Position numbers and translations under genes: made by a program
Notes under the pieces: generated by a model
The model's database searches: none
The model's input: the letters and a program-made list of their open reading frames with translations, nothing else
What the model was told of the DNA's origin: nothing
NCBI GenBank assembly: GCA_019704295.1
Contig: AP024596.1
Span: 1,535,369-1,599,368 of the forward strand
Source of the DNA: Sulfolobales archaeon HS-7
GTDB lineage: Archaea > Thermoproteota > Thermoprotei_A > Sulfolobales > Sulfolobaceae
Length of the DNA stretch: 64,000 bases
Direction: 5' to 3'
Part shown: piece by piece, positions 28,095-36,798 of the stretch
Numbering within the stretch: position 1 is the stretch's first letter
How the letters are laid out: every line of letters begins with the position of its first letter

Positions 28095-28371
28095 ACCGAT
28101 TTAACTTGTGGGTCCCGTGAGGATAGCCCCTTAAAGTTTCTATGACACGAAAAACCGTAATATATCTTAGACCTCGGCTGGTAGGTCGTACCACGGAAAG
28201 GGGTTAAGCATGTGAAGACCCGCAGTGATCGCTCTTCTGCAAGTCATTACGGTTTCATGGAAACTCTGTTAGGGACTAGGTTTCTTAAGAAGTAGGAAAT
28301 TAGGGGCGGGAATGCGACGTACATGAAAACGGGGATTCATAAGTCTTCTAATTTGGCCTTGGTAAGACTAA
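28095..28371 (+). pseudogene. Possible TnpB/OrfB-type C-terminal remnant
   Basis: Short protein-like frames on the plus strand (GPVRIAPLK at about 28110; GGNATYMKTGIHKSSNLAL from about 28310) resemble tails of Sulfolobales IS200/IS605 OrfB proteins in my recollection of the family, but no catalytic motif survives. The same stretch contains an inverted repeat. It is treated as probable IS debris. Confidence 0.25.
28135..28265. repeat. Imperfect inverted repeat with 85-nt spacer
   Basis: The left arm (28135-28161) and right arm (28246-28265) share AGTTTC-ATGA-AAACCGTAAT in opposite orientation with small gaps. The arms could form a hairpin stem. It lies in decayed DNA between OppD and the PIG-V-like gene. 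Confidence 0.4.
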
Positions 28372-29430
28372 CTAAGAGAAAAACGAGTATAACTGCCAAA
28401 GTGTAACTAGAGGAATTAAGGTCGCGCATATAGCCACGTAAAGAAGAAGCTGCCATTTACCTATCTTAAGGTTGTAAAACGCTGGAAACGCTGCTAGAAG
28501 GAGTCTAGGGATAGATATCGCGGGAGTACCAATCACCAAAAGTAAAGGTAAAAAGGCCAACAGAGAGTAAGTAAGGTAGAAATATTTTTCCGGTATTGTA
28601 CTCCTTATAAAATATAGAATCAATATTAGAATAAAAAGTTCAAACAATACGTTCCTGACTAACCATTCCAAAGGATATAACCTTACTCCAAGTATAGCCC
28701 ATGGCTGAGTAGTAAACCAGCCGTTCATGAGCCATACATCTTGATATATGGGATTAGTGAACATTACCCCCCATACGGCTTTTTCTACCTCAAAATAGTA
28801 GAAAGGAGTACCGGTAACCCTGTAATACCAAAAAAATATACCTGCTCCAGTTATTAAGGGAAGAATAACGAATTTTATGAATTTCTTCTTTAATCCTACG
28901 ATGAAAGCTGGTAGAGTCCACGCAATACTGTAAAAAGTGAAAATAGATAAGCTATAAGCTACGGACGATGCCAACACCTTTCTTTCCTTTATCAGTAGAA
29001 ACGTAAGTGCCAAAAACGTCAGGTATACCACGTCAGAATAGGGTATTGTTGAGAAAACTACATATACAGGAAAGAGTTCCGTTACCAATGCTGTTCTGAA
29101 GTCGAAAACCTTGTATAAAATTATGGGAAAAACGTAGCTGAATACGTTTGTTATTATGAAAGCGGAGGTATTATAGCTCCCAGTTACAAAAGTTAATGCC
29201 TTTATCATGTAAGGATAAAGAGGGGGGAATGCGTAATAGTATCCCGAATAACCGTTCGATGCTATCGTCTCAAATATTAGGGAATCCCACTTCGTTGTAA
29301 GGACAGTAAAGAAGCTTCCTCCCGCAATTAAGTACACCGGGAAAACAACTAAAAGTACCTTAACTATCGTTAGGGAAAGGACAAGCTTCAATACGTCCAT
29401 GTAATTCTTGTTCCACGAACGCCAATACAC
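28372..29430 (-). CDS. PIG-V-like GT-C mannosyltransferase
   Basis: A 352-residue membrane protein with about 9-10 helices. After helix 1, TTKWDSLIFETIASNGYSG and FPPLYPYMIKAL match the luminal WD...GY...PLYP motif of the PIG-V/GT76 family, which transfers mannose from a polyprenyl-phosphate donor. GTG at 29430 is preceded by a TATA-like AT box about 28 nt upstream; ATG at 29400 is the alternative. It probably acts on lipid- or protein-linked surface glycans. It lies outside but near the glycan locus that begins at 31 kb. Confidence 0.75.
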   Translation of the reverse strand: MYWRSWNKNYMDVLKLVLSLTIVKVLLVVFPVYLIAGGSFFTVLTTKWDSLIFETIASNGYSGYYYAFPPLYPYMIKALTFVTGSYNTSAFIITNVFSYVFPIILYKVFDFRTALVTELFPVYVVFSTIPYSDVVYLTFLALTFLLIKERKVLASSVAYSLSIFTFYSIAWTLPAFIVGLKKKFIKFVILPLITGAGIFFWYYRVTGTPFYYFEVEKAVWGVMFTNPIYQDVWLMNGWFTTQPWAILGVRLYPLEWLVRNVLFELFILILILYFIRSTIPEKYFYLTYSLLAFLPLLLVIGTPAISIPRLLLAAFPAFYNLKIGKWQLLLYVAICATLIPLVTLWQLYSFFS

Positions 29431-29479
29431 AATTTTTCAAGAATTTTTTGACAAAGATATTAAAAAATTTTTTCCGAGT

Positions 29480-29800
29480 TCATCCCGTGATCTCAAACCT
29501 TTCTATTTTCCCCTCATCTCCGAACTTTACAAAAAACTTCACATGTTCGGTATTGTTTATCGCGACGCAGTTCCTACCTGAATAATAGTCACCGGCGATT
29601 CTCAACTCATCGATTTTCGACCAACCCTCCCTTTTCTTTACCTCATTAACCATATTTCGAAACTCTGCCGCGCATATGTCGCAGCAGAAGAAAAATTCCC
29701 TGTCCTCTATTTTCTCATAATATCCTCCCCACGTTGCCCTGCATAACGCACATCCGCTTTTCTTTTCCCCCGTTTCCTCTCCATCCACAAATACCTTCAT
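29480..29800 (-). CDS. Small Cys-rich metal-binding protein (Ta0938-like)
   Basis: A 106-residue protein with CALC at residues 17-20 and CCDIC at 39-43, plus Cys77, arranged like a zinc- or iron-binding treble-clef site. The size and layout recall the Thermoplasma Ta0938 family, a recollection and not a search result. Its ATG directly abuts the stop of the upstream gene (TAAATG), so it is co-translated with the heme-oxygenase-like protein. That tight pairing suggests it is a partner or metal/electron donor. The biochemical role is unknown. Confidence 0.7.
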   Translation of the reverse strand: MKVFVDGEETGEKKSGCALCRATWGGYYEKIEDREFFFCCDICAAEFRNMVNEVKKREGWSKIDELRIAGDYYSGRNCVAINNTEHVKFFVKFGDEGKIERFEITG

Positions 29801-30676
29801 TTAAGACACCAGCATTTTCGCTCTTTCCAACCTAGCGTTTAGGTAATCGTAAAACGCGTCAAACGACTTAACAACGGTAACCTGAACTTCCTCTCCTCGC
29901 TCTGCATACTTTTCTACCAAACTTAACGCGTAATTCGCATGTCCTACATCAGCTTCATACCCTTCCCGTAAGAAGTCCCTTACTTCCCTTGGATAGGAGT
30001 CTGTTTTGAGAATCTCCTCGTTAAAGTAGTGAACCTTAGCACCGTATTTCCTAAGGGTTTTGTCCGCAACTAATTCTAAGCTATGCATTGCAGCCATAAC
30101 TTCAACCCAGCTCCTCTCCTCCGCTATATTCAACCACGTCTTAATAGCCCTAGTCGTCGTTGGTAATGGTTCGAAACTTAACACCTTTTCCCTCTTCATA
30201 CCCAGGCTCTCGCCCATTCTTAGTAGGAGTTCATGATGAGAGGGAGTTTTTTCCGTTCCTAAGTATTCAGTCCTTATGTTTTCCAGTTCGTAATCCATGA
30301 CGTCTAACTTATCTGTCCTGTATACTATTGAGGATAAAACCTTTACCCAGTTTACTAAAAAATGCTGATGCTCTATAACGTAACCGAGAAGTACTTCTTT
30401 TGTTGGACTTTGCATTGCCGCTATAAATGGATGCACCTTCTCCCCGTAAAATGTTTCTATGAATCTCCTTTTTATCCACCCGGCTAAGCCATCTCTGGCT
30501 GAAAAGAAGTCGTTCAACCTTTCCGAAAGAGAAGTAGGTGACATTTCCTTGATGGATATATGCCTATTTAGCCATGATATATGAACCGCATCGTTTTTCC
30601 CCGACTTGTTATACATATGCTCCGCTACCCCAGGCCAATTGCTATAGGACATGTAACATACGGGGCATGGTTTCAT
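29801..30676 (-). CDS. Zinc-finger plus heme-oxygenase-like (TENA/PqqC-type) protein, possible di-iron oxidase
   Basis: A 291-residue protein. A C2H2-type finger lies at the N-terminus (Cys4, Cys7, His20, His32), followed by an all-helical domain resembling the TENA/PqqC/iron-containing redox enzyme group. Candidate ligands in order: Glu102/His103, Glu137, His147/His148, Glu192 or Glu201, Asp243 and His246 ([10 protein letters not shown]). Members of this fold include di-iron oxidases and oxygenases that act on amino acids, fatty acids or cofactors. A minus-strand GTTTTTAAC centred about 26 nt upstream supports the ATG. It is co-transcribed with the Cys-rich protein. Fold confidence is good; the reaction is unknown. 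Confidence 0.7.
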   Translation of the reverse strand: MKPCPVCYMSYSNWPGVAEHMYNKSGKNDAVHISWLNRHISIKEMSPTSLSERLNDFFSARDGLAGWIKRRFIETFYGEKVHPFIAAMQSPTKEVLLGYVIEHQHFLVNWVKVLSSIVYRTDKLDVMDYELENIRTEYLGTEKTPSHHELLLRMGESLGMKREKVLSFEPLPTTTRAIKTWLNIAEERSWVEVMAAMHSLELVADKTLRKYGAKVHYFNEEILKTDSYPREVRDFLREGYEADVGHANYALSLVEKYAERGEEVQVTVVKSFDAFYDYLNARLERAKMLVS

Positions 30677-31249
30677 GATCTAAGTTTATCATTATATGTT
30701 AAAAACAGTAGTTATGAAATATACTTTAATTATAGTGATCTTTGTATAATACGTTCACTAAGACCACGAAATTGATGAGGAATGAGCTTGTAATTTATCA
30801 CCTCAAATCGGTTTTAATGTGTCGTATATAATTTATGTATTTAATAATATATAGTTTATTAAATTCTAGCTAAATAAGGGAGTCTGCACTAATATAACGT
30901 CCGATCAGTTGATCTATAAGTATAATTATAACATATTCTATAAATATGAATATAATATCTGATAAGAGATATTTAACGAGGTATCTTAGATTTTCTATTC
31001 AAAGTAAGGTAATTCTAATGAACTTTCACTTATTACAAAGATTTTTCCTAGAAAAACTGGTTCACGGCATCCTTAAAAATTGCGTTACCGCTTCTCTCAA
31101 ATTTGAAGCAAAGCAAGTTGTACGTATGCTTGGGTCCTAAGATACCATTAACGCTATTCGGAGTATTTAAAGTCCCGATGCATTAGTAATTAGTCCTTAC
31201 AGAAAACGACCTCCAAGCTTAGCTACAAAATATATGGGGGTAAACTTTA
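30677..31249. other. AT-rich gene-poor stretch
   Basis: Very AT-rich DNA including the promoter of the heme-oxygenase-like gene. A 64-codon frame at 30946-31140 has a protein-like tail (LKFEAKQVVRMLGS), but its start region is low-complexity and I do not call it a gene. Confidence 0.35.
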
Positions 31250-31820
31250 TCTTATCGATGGTTTTCGAGGACATAGGACATCCACCAATTATCATATCTG
31301 GGGCATACCGCTTTAATGCCTCAATGAAAACATTTCGTCTCTTGTCCTTTTGTTAATGATAATGGTTTTAAAAATAGTAAGCTCTCCCGAGGTAGATGTA
31401 CTCAAACCCATCAGCTAACCTGAACTAAAGAACCCAATTCTCTCTGTACTGTAAATTTCTCCATCCACCTATAGATCGAAGGATTTACCTTGTGAGTAAT
31501 ATATGGAAAGACGTCACTTCTGTCGTTACACCGTAATCACTATAGTTGTGGAAACAATATTCGAAGAACTTCATCAGGTTCTCATACATCTGATCCTAAT
31601 CAAGCATCATGAAGTATTCTCTACACCTTACAAGCGCCGTTCTTACTCCCTCTTTTTCCAGGAAATCCATACAAACATATCCTAACCTGAAAGCCCAGTA
31701 TGGAATATGTCACCCGTACTCCCCCCGTCAACTATAACGATCTACACATAGCGATTAACCTGATATAGTATATTCTCCATAACTAAATTTACCGCCCCTC
31801 ATTCTTGACCGTCATAGCTA
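31250..31820 (-). pseudogene. Decayed GT2 glycosyltransferase
   Basis: On the minus strand from about 31820, broken frames read AMTVKNE, then across a shift VEIVIVDGGSTGD, the donor-binding start of a GT2 enzyme. They continue as RTALVRCREYFMML and NLMKFFEYCFHNYSDYGVTT with further stops. The order matches a GT2 enzyme similar to the split gene at 37818-38647. It is clearly non-functional. Confidence 0.5.
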
Positions 31821-31892
31821 AGGAGAGCATAAGCACAAGTCCTCTACGTGTGTCCGGTATAATGAATTAGGGATATTTGTTGAGGGGATTTC

Positions 31893-32978
31893 TTAAGTTA
31901 GATTTCCTGCGAGAAGTTCATATAAGTTAAAGTATTTAGGGAGTGTTGTACTAAGTCTAAAGTTTTCAGCCCACTTCCTTGCTCCAATACTCAACTTACT
32001 CCAGGTATAGTCGTCATCTAATTCCTTCATCGCTTTACATAACGATTCGGGATCGTTATTAATTGCGATGCTTCCAACTCCTGGTGGTGAGGCGTATTCC
32101 TGGCCTCCACCTTTTACCAGGATCGCGGGTTTGCCCATAGCCGATGCTTCCGCAATCGATAATCCAAATCCCTCAAATGGACTAGTGCTCACCAGGGCCA
32201 TAGATTTCTTAATGAGATCGACCTTTCTCTCATACGATACCTCACCAATATATTGGACATTGACGCGTGATTCCCTTATTTTCATATTTAGCTGATCCCC
32301 AAGACCGCCATCTGGACCAACAATAATCGCCGGACGATCGGGCTTACATAGCTTATACGCCTCGATTAGAGCCATTACATTTTTTTCCCTACTAATTCTA
32401 CCTATCATTAAGTAATAGTCTCCCCTATAACGATCGTCAGAAAACAAATTGTCTTCTACCCCGTTCGGAATTACGGTTGAATTTATCTTGAATTTTTTAC
32501 TTAAAATATCTTTTTCCTGAGGGGTAATAGCAATGACGTTATATGTACGCATGAATTTGCCGAGTAAGTTATCCGCCATCTTATAGTAAGCGTAATTGAT
32601 AAGTCCAGTTTGATCCAGTTTGTAGAAAGGGGAGTGGGGTTGAAGGATTCTAACTCCTTTTTCTCCGCTAAGCTGGAACACATGTGGATGCCTCCATACG
32701 TGTACGTGAATTACATCACCTCTCATTCTCCTTACCTGTTTAGGTAAGGACGTGGAGAAAGTTCCGTGACCCCATGAGAAGTTAGGGTTTACCCTAAATA
32801 TTCTAACTCCATTCCTCTCTTCCTCCTCACTCAGTCTCTTACCATCCCTAGTCCTATTATAAGTTATAACCATAGCCTCATGACCAATTTTCACAGCGTA
32901 TTCGCTAATCTCTCGAACGACTTTTTCCACACCTCCTACCACTGGATAATAGAATGGTGAAACCTGAACTACTCTCAA
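31893..32978 (-). CDS. Glycosyltransferase family 4 (GT-B)
   Basis: A 361-residue retaining GT-B transferase. The N-terminal acceptor loop is YYPVVGGVEKVVREIS, and the donor half starts with GDYYLMIGRISREKN. The EX7E motif (EGFGLSIAE) near residue 268 is intact. TTG at 32978 is the only start that gives the normal GT4 N-terminus (RVVQVSPFYYP), and a T/A box 27 nt upstream supports it. That box is shared with the divergent GT2-like gene at 33032. It transfers a sugar from a nucleotide donor, probably to a lipid-linked surface glycan. Confidence 0.9.
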   Translation of the reverse strand: MRVVQVSPFYYPVVGGVEKVVREISEYAVKIGHEAMVITYNRTRDGKRLSEEEERNGVRIFRVNPNFSWGHGTFSTSLPKQVRRMRGDVIHVHVWRHPHVFQLSGEKGVRILQPHSPFYKLDQTGLINYAYYKMADNLLGKFMRTYNVIAITPQEKDILSKKFKINSTVIPNGVEDNLFSDDRYRGDYYLMIGRISREKNVMALIEAYKLCKPDRPAIIVGPDGGLGDQLNMKIRESRVNVQYIGEVSYERKVDLIKKSMALVSTSPFEGFGLSIAEASAMGKPAILVKGGGQEYASPPGVGSIAINNDPESLCKAMKELDDDYTWSKLSIGARKWAENFRLSTTLPKYFNLYELLAGNLT

Positions 32979-33001
32979 TATGAATAGATATCTTCCATAC
33001 T

Positions 33002-33010
33002 ATTTTAAAT
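33002..33010. promoter_or_regulatory. Shared bidirectional TATA box
   Basis: ATTTTAAAT contains the palindrome TTTAAA. It is centred about 26 nt before the plus-strand ATG (33032) and 28 nt before the minus-strand TTG (32978). One core could serve both leaderless genes. Confidence 0.45.
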
Positions 33011-33031
33011 TCATAAGTAACAAAATCGTAT

Positions 33032-33901
33032 ATGGATAGAGTACAGACTATTCCGCTGAATTACAATAGAGAAGAATCTCTAGGAAAATGCGATGGAACT
33101 CAAATGATGAATAAATATCGCAGTAGAGAAATTGTAATATATAACGAATCTGAGAATTCGAGGGTAGAATGTTTAAAGACCTTGGGCGAGAAATTATTAG
33201 GATTAAGCGAAGACAACGGACCTGAATATGCTAAAAACCTCGGCACTATGAAATCCAAAAAGTCGCCGTTTGCCGATAATAACGTTGCTGTAACTCCCGA
33301 TAGGTTAAACCCGTTAATTAACGAGATAGAATATTGTAGGGACGTAGTGACTCGCCAAGGTCACTACACTGTATGTCCTTATGGAGATAGGATAGGTGAG
33401 GTCACCCAGTATTCGAGGGTGATCACGAGGAGGGATAATCAAAAGGGGGTTGGCAGTTCTGGCAAACTCCTGTCTAACTACTGGGGGGATTCCGAGTTGT
33501 TATGGAGACTTCACAGTCCTTGCTACAGTGGATTAATGACACTGAAGTCTAAGGTTGTCCGTGAAATCCATGACATATCGAGAAAAACAACCCTATCTTA
33601 CACCTGCTACCTTGGAATGAAGAATCGATTCCAACTCTTGACCCATTACAATAGGGTAGCTACAACGCTGTCTTACCCTCTCTTAGCCAGAATAATTGAA
33701 ATTTTTCGAGGCGAAAACGAAATAGATCGATTAGTAGATGCACAGTCTTTCTCGGGTGAACCAAATTGCATTATTAGCGAAGGGAAACAACTATCCAATC
33801 TAGTAACAAAGGCAGTAGACTCCTTGAGACGGTGGATAAGGCATTCTCAGTTCAAATCATTAGTTTTCGACTTGGATAAGCCAATTCCGTTCCTTCATTA
33901 A
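33032..33901 (+). CDS. Degenerate GT2 glycosyltransferase-like protein
   Basis: A 289-codon uninterrupted frame. It follows the GT2 scheme along its whole length: PLNYNREESLGKC (NYN motif), EIVIYNESENSRVECLK, NGPEYAKNLG, SPFADNNVAVTPDRL, GDSELLWRLHS and VVREIHDISRKT. The key donor/metal residues are altered: DNxSxD is YNESEN, the DND core is DNN, and the His of VVHE is Arg. It is therefore either a pseudoenzyme or a gene decaying by substitutions before its first stop. It precedes two intact GT2 genes and shares a promoter with the GT4 gene at 31893. Confidence 0.6.
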   Translation: MDRVQTIPLNYNREESLGKCDGTQMMNKYRSREIVIYNESENSRVECLKTLGEKLLGLSEDNGPEYAKNLGTMKSKKSPFADNNVAVTPDRLNPLINEIEYCRDVVTRQGHYTVCPYGDRIGEVTQYSRVITRRDNQKGVGSSGKLLSNYWGDSELLWRLHSPCYSGLMTLKSKVVREIHDISRKTTLSYTCYLGMKNRFQLLTHYNRVATTLSYPLLARIIEIFRGENEIDRLVDAQSFSGEPNCIISEGKQLSNLVTKAVDSLRRWIRHSQFKSLVFDLDKPIPFLH

Positions 33902-33910
33902 GGTGAAAAA

Positions 33911-34864
33911 ATGGTACTATTGAGTATCATAATAGTTAACGTTAAGGGAAGTGAGTATCTTCCCAAACTAATAGAATCTATAATGAATTCCTCGTTTTCC
34001 GACTTTGAGGTTATCGTTGTGGACATAAAGGAGGGTGACATAATACATCAGAAGATTAAATATGTGGTCATAGAGAAGGATTTGGGTCTCTCATACTGTA
34101 GAAATGTAGGCGTAAATAGTTCCTCAGGAGAGTATATTTTGTTTCTCGATAACGATTCGGAGGTATTTTCTAATACCCTTCAGCACCTTATGGACTTCAT
34201 GCTTAAAAACGAGGAGAAGATAGTCCAACCATTGCTAATAAGAGACGATAATGCAATTGATGCTGCAGGTGGCCTTATAGACGAGCTAGGATATTCCAAG
34301 GAACTACATAGGGGCGAAAAACCCGAAAGAGTAACTGATGTTACACAGGTATTATATGCGAAGGGAGCCGCTTTCGCGTTATCGAGAAAAACTTTCGAGA
34401 AAGTGGGATATTTTGATGAGGAGTATTTTTACGGTTATGATGAGTCGGATTACTGCTTGAACGCCTGGAAGAAAGGAGTTCCAGTGTACGTCTACCCTTC
34501 ATCCATTGTGAGGCATTATGAACATGGATCATTTAAAGGGAACGCCTTATCAAAAAGTAGGAGATTAACCTATTTTCTCGAAAGTAGGCGACTATACTTC
34601 GTGTTTAAGAACTTCAAACTGAGAATGCTGTTTAAGACAACGCTCCCAATATTAATTTACTTCTCAGGGAGTGTAATAAGGGATGCGCTAAACAAGGAAA
34701 GAAGGGGGTTGGTAAGGGTGAGAATTACTGCATTTGTCTGGTTTTTAGGGAAGTTTCCTAAAATCGCCATGTATAGAATGAAAAGGAAGGAGATAACCTA
34801 TGATGAGTATTACTTAATATCAAGGGGTTTAATAATTAAGCACGGTGTAACTCGTGAAAGCTAG
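33911..34864 (+). CDS. Glycosyltransferase family 2 (rhamnosyl/mannosyl type)
   Basis: A 317-residue inverting GT-A enzyme. The donor site reads IIIVNVKGSEYLPKL and FLDNDSEVFSN (DxD-like), and GLSYCRNVGVN is the usual GT2 linker. The acceptor half has GYDESDYCLNAWKKG and VRHYEHGSF, and the C-terminus is hydrophobic and basic. GGTGA precedes the ATG by about 6 nt. It is a tandem paralogue of the next gene, sharing RHYEHGSF and ESRRLYFVFKN. It probably adds a sugar during surface glycan assembly. Confidence 0.92.
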   Translation: MVLLSIIIVNVKGSEYLPKLIESIMNSSFSDFEVIVVDIKEGDIIHQKIKYVVIEKDLGLSYCRNVGVNSSSGEYILFLDNDSEVFSNTLQHLMDFMLKNEEKIVQPLLIRDDNAIDAAGGLIDELGYSKELHRGEKPERVTDVTQVLYAKGAAFALSRKTFEKVGYFDEEYFYGYDESDYCLNAWKKGVPVYVYPSSIVRHYEHGSFKGNALSKSRRLTYFLESRRLYFVFKNFKLRMLFKTTLPILIYFSGSVIRDALNKERRGLVRVRITAFVWFLGKFPKIAMYRMKRKEITYDEYYLISRGLIIKHGVTRES

Positions 34865-34884
34865 AGTATCAGAGTTTGATATAA

Positions 34885-35844
34885 ATGGTTAAATTAAGTA
34901 TAATTATATTAAATGTAGGAGGAAGGGAGTATCTAGGAAGGCTGTTAAACTCAATATCTAACTCCTCGTTTGACGACTATGAAATTTTAATCGCGGATAC
35001 TGAGGAGATTAATGTAAACTGGGATAAGGTGATTAAGATAAAATTAGACCATAACTACGGTCCTCCGCGCAACAGAAATATAACATTTGAAGAGGCTAAA
35101 GGTGAATATATTCTGTTCCTAGATAATGATACCGAAGTCTTTCGTGACACCCTTCAAAACTTCATTACTTACATGGATGAAAACCCTGATAAAATGGTTC
35201 AATTGAAGCTGATCAACACTAAGGATTTGATAGACTCCGCCGGCGGATTCATTGACGATTTAGGTTACCCCACAGAGAGAGGCAGAGATTTGAAGCCTTT
35301 AGAGTATCGTAGATACGATCGCATACTCTACGGAAAAGGGGCTGCTCTCGGAATGAAGAGGGAGACATTCAAAAAACTCGGTGGTTTCGATGGCGATTTC
35401 TTTTATGGATTTGCGGATACAGATTTAGGATACAGGGGATGGAGGAAGGGAATACCCGTCGTTTTTCACCCTGATTCCGTTGTAAGACATTACGAACACG
35501 GATCGTTTTCTTCCGCAGAAAGGGAGGAGAGAATAACGTTCCTATTGGAAAGTAGGCGACTTTACTTCGTGTTTAAGAACTACGACACAGGGTTTCTATT
35601 AAGGAGAATTCCCTTTATTATTTACTACCTAATAGGAAGTATGCTAATGGACGTCCTGAGGAGGAGGAAATTCAATTTATTCAAAATTAGGGTAAAAGCA
35701 GTAAGCTGGTTCCTCACTAAAATCCCAGAAATCATTAGGAAAAGGTTAAATCAGAGTAAAGAACAGTACGTTTACACGGATAGCGAATTAGTAAATTTAG
35801 GACTCATTCTTTACCATAAGGATGTTATTAAGAAATTAAGATAG
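34885..35844 (+). CDS. Glycosyltransferase family 2, tandem paralogue
   Basis: A 319-residue GT2 enzyme: IIILNVGGREYLGRL, GPPRNRNITFEEAKGEYI and FLDNDTEVFRD with the DxD intact. The acceptor region is GFADTDLGYRGWRKG and RHYEHGSF. It is closely related to the upstream gene, and a 33-nt stretch (35548-35580) is identical to 34580-34612 except for one base, indicating duplication with conversion. It ends 2 bp before the stop of the convergent DPM1-like gene. Donor and acceptor sugars are unknown. Confidence 0.92.
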   Translation: MVKLSIIILNVGGREYLGRLLNSISNSSFDDYEILIADTEEINVNWDKVIKIKLDHNYGPPRNRNITFEEAKGEYILFLDNDTEVFRDTLQNFITYMDENPDKMVQLKLINTKDLIDSAGGFIDDLGYPTERGRDLKPLEYRRYDRILYGKGAALGMKRETFKKLGGFDGDFFYGFADTDLGYRGWRKGIPVVFHPDSVVRHYEHGSFSSAEREERITFLLESRRLYFVFKNYDTGFLLRRIPFIIYYLIGSMLMDVLRRRKFNLFKIRVKAVSWFLTKIPEIIRKRLNQSKEQYVYTDSELVNLGLILYHKDVIKKLR

Positions 35845-35846
35845 AC

Positions 35847-36734
35847 TCATTTTCGCAGGACTGCGTATTCCAGCCTTTTTATAAGCGATGATATTCCCAT
35901 TGTCATTAATCCCTGAATTCCTATGAGTAGAAGAGTTATCCCCATAAGCGCATACCCACTATGAAATACGCCTCTTAGAGCGTAATCTGCTAACGTATAG
36001 GCGAGGAGTCCAGCTCCCGGAACCGAGAATCCAGTAACGATAAGGGAATAAAATAGAATGGGATTATGATCTTTTGCCATCTTTAGAATATAGGAGGTTA
36101 TTTTAAAGCCGTCTTTGAACGACGACAGCTTCCCAGTACCGTGCCTTTTATCATACCTAATAGGAACGTATGTTACCTTTCCCTTCTGTAGCATTTGACT
36201 TGCGATTTCTACCTCCACTTCAAACCCATCCGAGTCCAAGTTTAACGTTTTAGCGACCTCCGTATTAAGCACGTACATACCGGATAAGACGTCCCCTACG
36301 TCTGCTGAGAAGACGAGGGAGAAGATCTTATTTATTACTAAGTTCCCTAACCGGTGAACAGACCCTATGTTTTTCCTATCTCTTTTTCCGATAACCTCAA
36401 CGTATTTTTGAGCGTGCGCAAGAAGTCTGTAAAGTTCGTCAGGTGGATATGTGCCATCAGCGTCAAGGAAGGCTACGTATGGGGTATTAATGTAGTCCAA
36501 CGCAGTTTTTACAGCACCAGTTTTTCCTCCCCAGTGCTGTTCAACGACCTTAACTCCTCTACTCTCTGCGATTTTCACTGTACTATCACGAGAGTACCCG
36601 TCAATAACTAGGATATTAGTGTAACCGCAATCACGCAATTGATCGAGCACATTCCCGATCCCCTCCTCCTCGTTAAGGGCGGAAAGTACTACTGTAACGT
36701 CTTCTTGCGTTATTTCCGTGCTAATAACGACCAT
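35847..36734 (-). CDS. DPM1-like polyprenyl-phosphate glycosyltransferase with two C-terminal helices
   Basis: A 295-residue GT2 enzyme that probably makes a polyprenyl-phosphate sugar donor. The donor site is VVLSALNEEEGIG, VIDGYSRDST and FLDADGTYPP; VHRLGNLVINKIF and DVLSGMYVLN are typical of the DPM1/AglD-type group. Two C-terminal helices (about 235-285) anchor it. The ATG at 36734 was chosen over one at 36782 because of a TATA box 26 nt upstream and the normal N-terminus. It could feed GT-C enzymes such as the PIG-V-like protein. Confidence 0.88.
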   Translation of the reverse strand: MVVISTEITQEDVTVVLSALNEEEGIGNVLDQLRDCGYTNILVIDGYSRDSTVKIAESRGVKVVEQHWGGKTGAVKTALDYINTPYVAFLDADGTYPPDELYRLLAHAQKYVEVIGKRDRKNIGSVHRLGNLVINKIFSLVFSADVGDVLSGMYVLNTEVAKTLNLDSDGFEVEVEIASQMLQKGKVTYVPIRYDKRHGTGKLSSFKDGFKITSYILKMAKDHNPILFYSLIVTGFSVPGAGLLAYTLADYALRGVFHSGYALMGITLLLIGIQGLMTMGISSLIKRLEYAVLRK

Positions 36735-36755
36735 ACTTTTACAACCTATTGGAGG

Positions 36756-36763
36756 TTTATAAG
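36756..36763 (-). promoter_or_regulatory. TATA box of the DPM1-like gene
   Basis: On the minus strand this reads CTTATAAA, centred 26 nt before the ATG at 36734, fixing the shorter start and a leaderless transcript. Confidence 0.5.
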
Positions 36764-36798
36764 GCAATATGAATGTCCACATAGCGTTTTCTGTAAGA

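Noticed and set aside
30946..31140. 64-codon plus-strand frame
   Set aside because: The start lies in low-complexity AT-rich DNA, no conserved motif is seen, and the composition is not convincing.
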